DNA of 64,000 nt, from positions 87,285-151,284 of the forward strand of contig JAEZNO010000044.1 in NCBI GenBank assembly GCA_023441805.1, given 5' to 3'. Positions 1-7,242 of this stretch are shown piece by piece. The notes beneath the pieces are model-generated. The model did not search any database. It saw only the letters and a program-made list of their open reading frames with translations, and was not told the origin of the DNA. This DNA is from Bacteroidota bacterium (lineage in GTDB: Bacteria; Bacteroidota; Bacteroidia; Bacteroidales; Lentimicrobiaceae). The position numbers and the translations under genes are program-made. Numbering within the stretch: the stretch's first letter is position 1; each line of letters begins with the position of its first letter.

Positions 1-1
1 C

Positions 2-427
2 GAAGCCCCCGAATCTGTAAAGTCGGAATTATCCAAAATCAATAAACGACAGGATGATATTATACGCTTCATCCGGCACTACGAGGAAGAACAACTGAAC
101 CCGATGATACGGGCGACCAATTCGATAGCCGTCCGCTTCGATGGAATAGTGAAGGCTTTGGAAACGCTTGTCCTCTCACAGTTGGAGAAGAATCAGGAGA
201 AATACAACGCCGTTCTGCAAAGGTTAAGCGATAAGTTTACCGAACATGCCAATGTGATAAACGGTCAGGGGAAACAAATCGGTACGTTACAGCAGGTACA
301 GAAAAGAGATAACGAAAAACTTTTGAAGTTGATTAGCCTTTATGCGGAGTTGGCAGCTTGCGGGGTAATGGACGGCAAGCGCAAAGAGAACCTGAAAGCC
401 GAAATTACAACCCTCATAAACGAATAG
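2..427 (+). CDS. BfmA/BtgA-type mobilization accessory protein, 5' truncated by window edge
   Basis: The frame is open from base 2, so the gene starts before the window and only the C-terminal ~141 residues are seen. The product is hydrophilic, rich in Lys, Gln and Glu, and looks helical or coiled coil, with no membrane segment. It resembles the C-terminus of the small BfmA/BtgA-like mobilization proteins encoded just upstream of the relaxase in Bacteroides mobilizable elements. In such elements the protein is thought to assist the relaxosome at oriT. The relaxase-like gene begins 5 nt after this stop, which fits a two-gene mobilization operon. Family assignment rests on context plus general resemblance and is moderate. 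The DNA is visibly richer in GC than the SIR2-HerA genes downstream. Confidence 0.6.
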   Translation, partial: EAPESVKSELSKINKRQDDIIRFIRHYEEEQLNPMIRATNSIAVRFDGIVKALETLVLSQLEKNQEKYNAVLQRLSDKFTEHANVINGQGKQIGTLQQVQKRDNEKLLKLISLYAELAACGVMDGKRKENLKAEITTLINE

Positions 428-432
428 AAGGC

Positions 433-1392
433 ATGAACATAGATTTCCCGCCACCGTCCAACGGCACATACAATAATGTAGGCAGCAGCCGACAGTTAGC
501 CAATTATTGCGAGCACGAAGATTTAGAGCGGATGGAGCAGGGAATCTATACAGAAGGCTTTTTCAATCTCAATCAGGATGATTTGTATAAATCCCAAGTG
601 ATTAAAGACATTGACGGCAATATCGGGCAGTTATTAAAGACCGATGCCAAGTTTTACGCCGTCCACGTCAGCCCATCGGAGAGTGAACTCAAAGCAATGG
701 GAAGCACGGAACAGGAACAAACCGAAGCGATGAGGCGATATATCCGTGAGGTGTTTATTCCCGAATACGCCAAGAACTTTAACAAAGGATTGTCGTCAGA
801 GGACATCAAGTTTTACGGCAAAATCCATTTCAACCGCAACCGTTCCGACAATAAACTGAACATGCACTGTCATTTGATTGTGAGCCGTAAAGACCAGTCG
901 AACAAAGTAAAGATAAGTCCGCTAACCAACCACCGCAACACCAAGAAAGGCGTAATTACAGGCGGTTTTGACCGTACAATGTTATTTGAGACCGTAGAAA
1001 AGGGATTTGATAAACTGTTCGGCTATAATCGGCAACTATCCGAAACGTTTGAGTACTGCAATACCATGAAAAACGGAACAGTTACGGATAAACTACGGAT
1101 GCAGGAAAAAGAAATTGTTTTTGCTGGTGAAAAGAAAAATATTGTCGATGAACAAACAGATAAAAATATAAAAACACAAAATATAAAAGCGGAAACAAAT
1201 ACAAGTTTAAAAGCGGATTCAGATGCTTCAATACAACAGCAAATCAGCACAACAGTACAACAACAAACAAATGAAAGCGGGCTATCCTCTTTGTTTTCCA
1301 TACTTCCATCGGCTACGGATATTAATCCGACAGATGAACAACAACCGCAGAAGCCCAAGAAAAAGAAGAAACGAAGACCAAGACTAAGTTGA
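433..1392 (+). CDS. MobB/DUF5712-like mobilization relaxase
   Basis: A 319-aa protein starting at the ATG 5 nt after the preceding stop; the frame is open further upstream, but that would overlap the upstream gene. The central segment reads HFNRNRSDNKLNMHCHLIVS. Its H-x-H cluster (MHCHLIVS) resembles the metal-binding histidine motif of MobP-like relaxases, which nick oriT and pilot the DNA strand during conjugation. The first ~220 residues look folded. The rest is a low-complexity Gln/Thr/Lys tail ending in a run of basic residues (KPKKKKKRRPRLS), plausibly for DNA binding. It matches the Bacteroides mobilization gene usually paired with a BfmA-like protein. The catalytic tyrosine cannot be assigned by eye. 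No transfer apparatus is visible, so the element would need a helper. Confidence 0.7.
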   Translation: MNIDFPPPSNGTYNNVGSSRQLANYCEHEDLERMEQGIYTEGFFNLNQDDLYKSQVIKDIDGNIGQLLKTDAKFYAVHVSPSESELKAMGSTEQEQTEAMRRYIREVFIPEYAKNFNKGLSSEDIKFYGKIHFNRNRSDNKLNMHCHLIVSRKDQSNKVKISPLTNHRNTKKGVITGGFDRTMLFETVEKGFDKLFGYNRQLSETFEYCNTMKNGTVTDKLRMQEKEIVFAGEKKNIVDEQTDKNIKTQNIKAETNTSLKADSDASIQQQISTTVQQQTNESGLSSLFSILPSATDINPTDEQQPQKPKKKKKRRPRLS

Positions 1393-1413
1393 TAAATTTA
1401 GATTTATATTGTA

Positions 1414-1525
1414 CCAAAAGTTATCTCCCGTCCAACTTCGGTTATTTCCCGCTCATGGCTTCCCAGCCCGTTTTGAAGGGCGGAAGCCCCGCGAGAATAA
1501 CCGATTGTCCGAGAATAACTTTTGG
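1414..1525. repeat. 112-nt nested inverted repeat (potential cruciform or RNA hairpin)
   Basis: Four nested inverted segments lie in this gap: CCAAAAGTTAT (1414-1424) with ATAACTTTTGG (1515-1525); CGGTTATT (1439-1446) with AATAACCG (1496-1503); GGCTTCC (1457-1463) with GGAAGCC (1482-1488); and GCCC (1466-1469) with GGGC (1478-1481). Together they can fold into one long imperfect hairpin with a short apical loop. It sits directly after the relaxase-like gene and before the promoter of the defence operon. It could be an oriT, an attachment or recombination site, or a strong transcription barrier. The sequence alone does not decide. Confidence 0.7.
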
Positions 1526-1573
1526 CAGTTTAGCGGCGGCATTGGAGCCATTTACAGAAATCTAACGATTTTA

Positions 1574-1604
1574 TTGATTAGTTAAACTTTAATCATTACA
1601 TTTG
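1574..1604 (+). promoter_or_regulatory. Promoter of the XRE-SIR2-HerA-RhuM operon
   Basis: TTG at 1574-1576, a 20-nt spacer, then TACATTTG at 1597-1604 match the Bacteroidota -33/-7 consensus. Transcription should start near 1610, about 19 nt before the XRE start codon. No other promoter of this quality was seen before the following three genes, which fits one transcript that the XRE protein may itself regulate. Confidence 0.65.
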
Positions 1605-1628
1605 CAAATTACCTCAATGATTTGATGA

Positions 1629-1835
1629 ATGGAACTGAACAGATTGAAAGTTGTGCTTGTGGAGCGGAAACGCACGGGAAAATGGCTTGCCGAAAAATTG
1701 GGAAAGAATGAAGCAACTGTTTCCCGTTGGTGTACAAACGAATCTCAACCATCGCTTGAAACGCTGTTTGCCATTGCTAAGGTGTTGAATGTGGATGTGA
1801 GGGAGTTGTTGATTTCGACAAAGAATATACTTTGA
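1629..1835 (+). CDS. XRE-family helix-turn-helix regulator
   Basis: A 68-aa protein consisting almost entirely of one HTH_3/Cro-C1 DNA-binding domain: a helix around residues 4-18, the turn and recognition helix around GKNEATVSRWCTNESQPS, and a closing segment TLFAIAKVLNVDVRELL. There is no partner or enzymatic domain. Small regulators of this type often repress their own promoter and adjacent defence or toxin genes. It is first in the operon, 19 nt upstream of the SIR2 gene and behind a good promoter. That position suggests it sets the expression level of the SIR2-HerA-RhuM genes, which is an inference. Its base composition resembles the mobilization genes and rhuM rather than SIR2 and herA. 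Confidence 0.88.
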   Translation: MELNRLKVVLVERKRTGKWLAEKLGKNEATVSRWCTNESQPSLETLFAIAKVLNVDVRELLISTKNIL

Positions 1836-1854
1836 TTCAATAAACATAAATATT

Positions 1855-3045
1855 ATGAGTGATAAAAAGTACTTGTTATTGCAGAGCAATTATTCTGTAG
1901 CCTATACAGATACCGCTTATTTTGAAAATGATATTAAGAAAAATAAAGAGACGGAAGATAAACGAGAGTATAAGGAAATAGCCGAAAGTTTGAAACAGCG
2001 ATTTTATAATGATTTTTTAAGGAAGCATTACAAAAACATCGTAGTATTAACTGCGGCAGGTACATCGTTAGATAATGGGACTAATAGCGGAAAAACAAGA
2101 GATGGGCTATGGACTTTCTGTCAAAGTGAAATAGATGCATTCGACGGAAAAATTTCTGATTTTAAGAACAAACCTTTTTACACACAAAAGGATATTGAGG
2201 GCTTATTGTCTTATGTTATTCTTTTTGAAAAATTGAATGATAATCTAAAAGGTGATATAGAAAAATTACGGAAAAGCTTGGAATTGAAAATCAAAAATGC
2301 GTGTACCCTTACATTGGATGAAAATGCACCTCATAAGATTTTCTTGGATAAGATTACAGCAAGAAAACCAAGCGATTCAAGGGTGCAATTGTTTACAACC
2401 AATTACGATACTCTTTTTGAACAAGCTGCCAATAAGGGTAATTTTGTAATAATCGACGGTTTTTCATTTACACAACCACGAGAATTTTCAGGTAGGTTTT
2501 TCGATTATGATATTGTAAATAGAGAAAAGACAAGAATTAAACACGAAGAAAGCTTCATAACAAAAGTTTTTCATTTATGCAAGCTTCATGGTTCGTTAGA
2601 TTGGACAAAAGAAGGTAGTAGAATAATTCAACAAGCAAACCCTGCTAATCCGTTAATTATCTATCCTGCAAATGAAAAGTACGAAAGTTCTTATGAACAG
2701 CCGTATTTTGAAATGATGTCAAGATTTCAACAAGCGTTAAGGAAAGAAAATACGTTGCTTATTGTTATTGGTTTCGGTTTTCAAGATAAGCATATTCAAA
2801 ATGTAATCATAGAGGCAGTTGAGCAAAATCCAAGTTTTCAACTCTTGATAGTGAATTACAATGGAAACGGAGGTATAGAAACAAAGTACTTAGAATCTTT
2901 CTTTAGAGATGCAGGTAAAATGGAAGTAAAGCGAAATGTGAATATCGTATTTGACACATTTAGCGGATTTGCGAAAAATTATCCTGAAAATAAGACATAT
3001 AGCAATACTCTTAAAGAATCTGACAATGAAACCATTTTGCCATAA
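1855..3045 (+). CDS. SIR2-like NAD-consuming effector of a SIR2-HerA defence system
   Basis: A 396-aa SIR2-like protein. Visible motifs are a dinucleotide-binding strand-loop VVLTAAGTS (residues ~62-70), FTTNYDTLFE (~180-189), KLHGSLDW (~243-250, containing the histidine typical of the SIR2 active site) and VIGFGFQDKHI (~303-313). This is the order seen in SIR2/SIR2_2 domains of anti-phage NADases, which deplete NAD+ after infection is sensed. The next gene encodes a HerA-like ATPase and overlaps by 20 nt, giving the SIR2-HerA pair known from defence islands. Known homologues form large complexes in which HerA controls the NADase. The DNA is notably AT-rich compared with the flanking mobilization and rhuM genes, which suggests separate acquisition. 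The N-terminal ~55 residues are charged and unassigned. Confidence 0.85.
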   Translation: MSDKKYLLLQSNYSVAYTDTAYFENDIKKNKETEDKREYKEIAESLKQRFYNDFLRKHYKNIVVLTAAGTSLDNGTNSGKTRDGLWTFCQSEIDAFDGKISDFKNKPFYTQKDIEGLLSYVILFEKLNDNLKGDIEKLRKSLELKIKNACTLTLDENAPHKIFLDKITARKPSDSRVQLFTTNYDTLFEQAANKGNFVIIDGFSFTQPREFSGRFFDYDIVNREKTRIKHEESFITKVFHLCKLHGSLDWTKEGSRIIQQANPANPLIIYPANEKYESSYEQPYFEMMSRFQQALRKENTLLIVIGFGFQDKHIQNVIIEAVEQNPSFQLLIVNYNGNGGIETKYLESFFRDAGKMEVKRNVNIVFDTFSGFAKNYPENKTYSNTLKESDNETILP

Positions 3046-4669
3046 TTATTTTTTAGGATATGTAAATGAGGTTACTCCCCAATATGTCAAAATACATTTT
3101 CCTTCGTCAAGTTTATTAAGCAAGTTTCGTCATAATGGTGTAAATTATGCAGGAGGAAATGTTGGTAATTTTATTGTTATTGAGGGGGAAGAATACGGTT
3201 TCTTGGCAAGAATTACAGATTTAAATCTTCCTGATAGCGAACGGAAAGAAATTAATGAAAAGGCGATAGAACATGACGAAACGACTTTTCATCCTTCTGG
3301 TAAAGCAGAACTTCTTTTGTGCTTTAGTGTATTTGAGCCGAGTAAAACACAAAAAACAGTGACGAAATATCCCTCAATAGGAGCAAAAGTTTATTCATGT
3401 TCTGATGAACAGATTGGAAAATACGTTGAAGAATTCGGAAAGAAAGACCAAGAAAGTGCTAACTTATATACTGCTATTGGGAAGCTTACATCTAATGACG
3501 CTATTTGCAACATTTCCTTAAATGCCTTATTCGGCAGGCATTGTGCGGTTGTTGGTACAACAGGTGGTGGGAAAAGTTGGACGGTTGCAAAATTAATCGA
3601 ATCTGTAAATGAACATACCAACAATAAAGTAATACTTATTGATGCTACTGGAGAATATAAAAGTATAACAGCCAATGGGGTTGTTTTTGGCGAAGACACT
3701 TCATTCCCATATAAATATCTAAGCAATAGCGACTTTTGCTTTTTATTCCAAGAGCATTCTCCAAATACTGTTAGTGCTCTTTGCGAGGCTATCCACACAC
3801 TAAAATTGATAAACCTTAAGATTTTAACTGACGGAGTAAAAATTGGGAAGAACCCTGAAACCTCTAATAAGACTGTTAGAGATAATGTACATCGATTTAA
3901 AAATTGTGATTTTGACATAACACAACTTGCAGTACAACTTGCAAATGAGTGTGTAAAATCGGGTCGTAGTGCATACGAAGAAGACAATTTTAAACTGGGA
4001 TATACTTCACATTTGATTTCAAGAGTTAATCTTTTTTTGAATAACGATGCCATATGTTCGGCTTTAGGCATCGATGACATAATTGGACTAAAAGATATTA
4101 TTGAAGTAATAGAGGAATTTATTAAGCCGAGCAACACGAATCAAGTTTTGCGAATTGGATTTGAACGTTTGTCGTATGATTTTTCAATAAGAGAATTAAT
4201 AGTTGATTTCATTTCATCCTATTTACTCAAAGAATCGAGAAAGGGGACGTTCAGTAATGCCCCTTTACTACTATTCATAGATGAGGCGCATCAATTTTTG
4301 AACAAAAGAATTAATGCAGAAGACAATACTACTTTTTCGCTGCAAAACATTGACCTGATAGCGAAAGAGTGTAGAAAATATGGATTATTCTTGTGTTTAG
4401 CAACACAAATGCCACGAGATATCCCAATAGGTACGCTAAGTCAGATGGGAACTTTTATCGTCCACCGATTAATAAATGAGCAAGATAAAAAAGCAATAGA
4501 AAATGCTGCTTCATCTGCTAATAAAAATGTTTTATCTTTTTTACCAATATTGGGTGAAGGTGAAGCACTTCTTGTAGGTGTAGATTTTCCAATGCCTTTA
4601 TTGATAAAGATAGATGCCCCCACTGTACCACCGAAATCAGAAACCCCAAGATTACAAATGAAATCATGA
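3026..4669 (+). CDS. HerA-like ATPase/helicase (DUF87) of a SIR2-HerA defence system
   Basis: A 547-aa protein. The chosen ATG at 3026 lies 20 nt inside the end of the SIR2 gene; an upstream in-frame start at 2951 would lengthen the overlap and add residues that look like out-of-frame SIR2 coding. The N-terminal ~150 residues fit a HerA barrel domain. The Walker A motif GTTGGGKS is at ~177-184 and Walker B LLLFIDEAH at ~412-420. The segment CRKYGLFLCLATQMPRDIP follows, as in HerA/FtsK-like hexameric motors. In cells HerA works with NurA in end resection, but no nurA is present here and the partner is SIR2. It probably assembles as a ring on which SIR2 is mounted. Its stop overlaps the rhuM start by the tetranucleotide ATGA, implying translational coupling. 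Confidence 0.87.
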   Translation: MKPFCHNYFLGYVNEVTPQYVKIHFPSSSLLSKFRHNGVNYAGGNVGNFIVIEGEEYGFLARITDLNLPDSERKEINEKAIEHDETTFHPSGKAELLLCFSVFEPSKTQKTVTKYPSIGAKVYSCSDEQIGKYVEEFGKKDQESANLYTAIGKLTSNDAICNISLNALFGRHCAVVGTTGGGKSWTVAKLIESVNEHTNNKVILIDATGEYKSITANGVVFGEDTSFPYKYLSNSDFCFLFQEHSPNTVSALCEAIHTLKLINLKILTDGVKIGKNPETSNKTVRDNVHRFKNCDFDITQLAVQLANECVKSGRSAYEEDNFKLGYTSHLISRVNLFLNNDAICSALGIDDIIGLKDIIEVIEEFIKPSNTNQVLRIGFERLSYDFSIRELIVDFISSYLLKESRKGTFSNAPLLLFIDEAHQFLNKRINAEDNTTFSLQNIDLIAKECRKYGLFLCLATQMPRDIPIGTLSQMGTFIVHRLINEQDKKAIENAASSANKNVLSFLPILGEGEALLVGVDFPMPLLIKIDAPTVPPKSETPRLQMKS

Positions 4670-5700
4670 CCAAAAAAAGAAAACTCCAAATCCGCAACAG
4701 TACTGCCGAATTTCTGATTTTCACCAATCAGGCGAAGGAAGACGGCATTGAAGTACGTGTTCAGGACGAAACGATTTGGTTGAGCCAAAAACTGATGGCT
4801 GCCTTGTTCGATTGTTCGACGGACAACATATCACTGCATCTGAAAAACATATTCAAGGAAAACGAACTGGATGAAAATTCAGTTACCGAGGAATTCTCGG
4901 TAACTGCATCGGACGGAAAGATATATAAGACGAAGCATTACAATCTGGATGCGATTATTGCCATAGGGTATCGTATCAACTCCAAACGGGCAACCGCTTT
5001 CCGACAATGGGCGACATCCGTTCTGCGGGATTATGCTATACGGGGCTATGTCATCGACAAAAAACGTATGGAAAACGGCACGTTTCTCGGCGAAGACTAC
5101 TTTGAACACCTGCTTGCCGAAATCCGTGAAATCCGATTAAGCGAACGCCGTTTTTACCAAAAGATTACGGACATCTACGCTACTGCAATGGATTACAACA
5201 AAGATGCAATCATTACAAAAGAATTCTTTGCCAAAGTCCAAAACAAGCTGCATTATGCTGTTCACGGTCATACCGCCGCCGAACTTATCATATCAAGGGC
5301 GAACGCCGAAAAAGAACACATGGGGTTAACATCGTGGGAGAAAAGCCCCGACGGGAAAGTTGTTAAAACCGATGTTTCCATTGCTAAAAACTACCTGACC
5401 GAAACCGAACTGGAATCGTTGGGGCGCATTGTCAACGCTTATTTGGATTTGGCAGAAGACCGCGCCAAAAGACATATCCCCATGACAATGGAAGATTGGG
5501 CGAAACGCCTTGATAAATTTCTGGAAGCCGACGAACGCGAAATATTACAGAATAGCGGAAAGGTAACCGCACTAATGGCAAAAGACTTTGCCGAAAGCGA
5601 ATTTGAAAAATACCGCATTGTACAAGACTGTTTGTTTGAATCCGATTTTGACAAGGATATAAAGCGGATTGAAGGGAAACGGGACAAACCGAACAATTAA
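4666..5700 (+). CDS. rhuM: RhuM-family protein coupled to SIR2-HerA
   Basis: A 344-aa member of the RhuM family, named from a Salmonella pathogenicity-island gene and widespread in mobile elements and defence islands. Typical parts are the N-terminal segment VRVQDETIWLSQKLMAALFDCSTDNISLHL (shown here only as VRVQDETIWLSQKLMAALFD), HYNLDAIIAIGYRINSKRAT and FRQWATSVLRDYAIRGY at ~115-135. This N-terminal domain is thought to bind DNA. A helical C-terminal half follows. The molecular function is unknown. The start codon overlaps the herA stop (ATGA), so the genes are probably translated together, which makes RhuM a candidate third component. Its base composition resembles the mobilization genes rather than SIR2 and herA. 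It may instead be an older resident of the element behind an inserted cassette. Confidence 0.85.
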   Translation: MTKKRKLQIRNSTAEFLIFTNQAKEDGIEVRVQDETIWLSQKLMAALFDCSTDNISLHLKNIFKENELDENSVTEEFSVTASDGKIYKTKHYNLDAIIAIGYRINSKRATAFRQWATSVLRDYAIRGYVIDKKRMENGTFLGEDYFEHLLAEIREIRLSERRFYQKITDIYATAMDYNKDAIITKEFFAKVQNKLHYAVHGHTAAELIISRANAEKEHMGLTSWEKSPDGKVVKTDVSIAKNYLTETELESLGRIVNAYLDLAEDRAKRHIPMTMEDWAKRLDKFLEADEREILQNSGKVTALMAKDFAESEFEKYRIVQDCLFESDFDKDIKRIEGKRDKPNN

Positions 5701-5714
5701 AAATGGTTTTGATG

Positions 5715-5745
5715 TTTGAGATGTGAAATAAAAGTTCTAAATTTG
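5715..5745 (+). promoter_or_regulatory. Near-consensus promoter with no recognisable gene downstream
   Basis: TTTG at 5715-5718, exactly 19 nt, then TAAATTTG at 5738-5745 give a near-ideal Bacteroidota promoter reading rightward, starting 15 nt after the rhuM stop. The predicted transcript would begin near 5751. It has only an 18-codon reading frame before reaching the convergent gap terminator. It may drive a small RNA or a gene that was cut at the element boundary. Confidence 0.55.
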
Positions 5746-5765
5746 CAGTTGAGTTATTTGAGGAA

Positions 5766-5822
5766 ATGCAGCGTAAAACGCAGAAATACGCACGGTTGCC
5801 AAATCGTTACCTCTACCACTGA
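5766..5822 (+). CDS. Possible 18-aa peptide ORF at the element edge
   Basis: An ATG preceded by GAGGAA, a plausible ribosome binding site, opens an 18-codon frame with many basic and aromatic residues (MQRKTQKYARLPNRYLYH) ending in TGA. It lies ~15 nt after the predicted transcription start of the orphan promoter at 5715-5745. It could be a leader peptide, the remains of a larger gene, or chance. No family is recognised. The surrounding stretch 5701-6032 has no other coding signal; it holds the promoter, this frame and the terminator at 5883-5917. The right end of the mobile element is probably within it. Confidence 0.2.
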   Translation: MQRKTQKYARLPNRYLYH

Positions 5823-5882
5823 AAAATCCTGCTTATAGTCTTTTATTCAAAGATTTATCTTTCCAAGAGAATTTTATAAAAT

Positions 5883-5917
5883 AAGAAGAGGCCATCCTTT
5901 AAGGACAACCTCTTCTT
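5883..5917 (-). terminator. Bidirectional hairpin terminator downstream of gap
   Basis: AAGAAGAGG (5883-5891) pairs perfectly with CCTCTTCTT (5909-5917), with an inner TCC/GGA pair and a short loop. It lies ~115 nt past the end of gap (minus strand) and would also stop rightward transcription leaving the mobile element. Confidence 0.6.
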
Positions 5918-6032
5918 TGTATAGAACTAGTATTCTGGCTATAGATTATAACAATCTACTTAAAGGAATTATTGCTTGATATGCGAGTTATCCTTATGCA
6001 CTTAAAGTATCTACTCCCTCAGTATCCGTAAA

Positions 6033-7037
6033 TTAGAATAATCTTTCAGCCAGATCAACAACTCTTGAAGAATAACCCCACTCGTTATCGTACCATGCAA
6101 GAACCTTAACAGTACGGCCGTTGATCATCGTACTATGGGCGTCAAAGATTGCCGAAGCAGGATTATGAATAATATCTACCGATACAATTTCATCCTCTGT
6201 ATACTCCAATATACCTTTCATCGGACCTTCTGCAGCTTCTTTCATTGCAGCATTAACCTGATCTTTAGTGACATCAGATTTGAGGTTTACAACTAGGTCA
6301 ACTAATGAACCTGTTGGAGTCGGTACTCTGACTGAGAGGCCGTCAAGTTTTCCTTTAAGTTCAGGAATAACAATACCAACAGCTTTTGCTGCACCGGTTG
6401 TTGTAGGGATTTGTGAAACAGCGGCTGAACGAGCACGCCTTAGGTCACTGTGGGGAGCATCCAGAATGGTTTGATCGTTTGTATACGAGTGGATGGTTGT
6501 CATCAGTCCATTCTCAATTCCGAAACGATCGTTAAGAACCTTAGCAATCGGTGCACAGCAATTGGTTGTACAAGAAGCATTTGAGATACAAAGGTCGGTA
6601 TCTTTAAGCTCATGGTCGTTTACACCGAGAACAATCATCCTGTCGATAGCATCTTTTGACGGAACTGTAAGAATAACCTTTTTGGCACCATTTTTCAGAT
6701 GATCTCCATATCCACCTTTAGCACTTTCCCTTGAACGGAAAACTCCTGTTGATTCCACTACAACATCAGGAGCACTTGACCATGGAATTGTGGCCGGAGA
6801 ACGCTCGGCATGTACAGGATAATGTACATCATTTACAATAAGTGAGGTTTCATCATATGACACATTTCCCGGGAACTTTCCTTGAGTGGAGTCATATTTC
6901 AATAAATAAGCGAGTGTTTTTGTGTTGGTAAGATCGTTAATACCAACAACTTCGATGTTTTCACGCTCCAAAGCGATTTTGAAAACATTACGCCCGATTC
7001 TGCCGAAACCGTTAATAGCCAATCTAATTTTTGACAT
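6033..7037 (-). CDS. gap: Glyceraldehyde-3-phosphate dehydrogenase, type I
   Basis: A 334-aa cytoplasmic enzyme that oxidises glyceraldehyde-3-phosphate to 1,3-bisphosphoglycerate with NAD(P)+ in glycolysis and gluconeogenesis. The Rossmann motif INGFGRIGRNVF is at ~8-19 and the active-site segment SNASCTTNC at ~153-161 contains the catalytic Cys. Also visible are the tail segment ILAWYDNEWGYS-like (KVLAWYDNEWGYSSRVVDL) and the substrate-loop region TGAAKAVG. Length is normal for the type I family. It is monocistronic: a good promoter at 7078-7110 precedes it and a hairpin terminator follows. It is the first clearly chromosomal gene after the mobile region. Confidence 0.97.
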   Translation of the reverse strand: MSKIRLAINGFGRIGRNVFKIALERENIEVVGINDLTNTKTLAYLLKYDSTQGKFPGNVSYDETSLIVNDVHYPVHAERSPATIPWSSAPDVVVESTGVFRSRESAKGGYGDHLKNGAKKVILTVPSKDAIDRMIVLGVNDHELKDTDLCISNASCTTNCCAPIAKVLNDRFGIENGLMTTIHSYTNDQTILDAPHSDLRRARSAAVSQIPTTTGAAKAVGIVIPELKGKLDGLSVRVPTPTGSLVDLVVNLKSDVTKDQVNAAMKEAAEGPMKGILEYTEDEIVSVDIIHNPASAIFDAHSTMINGRTVKVLAWYDNEWGYSSRVVDLAERLF

Positions 7038-7077
7038 ATAGCTGAATTTGTTTTAAAAGTACTTATATAATATTATG

Positions 7078-7110
7078 CAAAAGTAACACCAAATTACCAA
7101 CTTTAACAAA
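7078..7110 (-). promoter_or_regulatory. gap promoter
   Basis: On the minus strand TTTG (7107-7110), a 21-nt spacer and TACTTTTG (7078-7085) form a Bacteroidota -33/-7 promoter. The predicted transcription start near 7072 gives a leader of about 35 nt before the gap ATG. Confidence 0.6.
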
Positions 7111-7228
7111 TCGTGCTTATTTTTGTTCTGAAAGCCTTGATTACAGTGCGATATGGAATATTTCAACATAAACCTATGTAAAGGAGTACAATTGTAAGAA
7201 GCGTTTTAAAAACAACATGATATTTTCC

Positions 7229-7236
7229 TATTTTTG
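7229..7236 (+). promoter_or_regulatory. -7 box of lepA predicting a leaderless mRNA
   Basis: TATTTTTG at 7229-7236 fits TAnnTTTG and lies only 6 nt before the lepA ATG at 7243. Bacteroidota transcripts usually begin about 5-7 nt after this box, so the mRNA should start at or next to the start codon. No convincing -33 TTTG was found at the usual distance. Confidence 0.5.
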
Positions 7237-7242
7237 CACCCG

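Noticed and set aside
1023..1358. Minus-strand 111-codon frame inside the relaxase-like gene
   Set aside because: Lies opposite a low-complexity Gln/Lys coding tail; Cys/Val/Ser-rich antisense product with no family features or promoter.
3391..4137. Long minus-strand frame (248 codons) in herA
   Set aside because: Antisense to a clear ATPase with Walker motifs; product shows no recognisable domain. Long antisense frames are expected by chance.
1..5830. Complete integrative or conjugative element
   Set aside because: No integrase, coupling protein, type IV secretion genes or matched ends in the window; only mobilization genes and cargo can be supported.
5775..5835. Possible tRNA fragment as integration site (minus strand CAGTGGTAGAGG looks like a D-arm)
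   Set aside because: No anticodon stem, T-arm or acceptor pairing could be made. The likeness is limited to about a dozen bases and the stretch also reads as an ORF with promoter.
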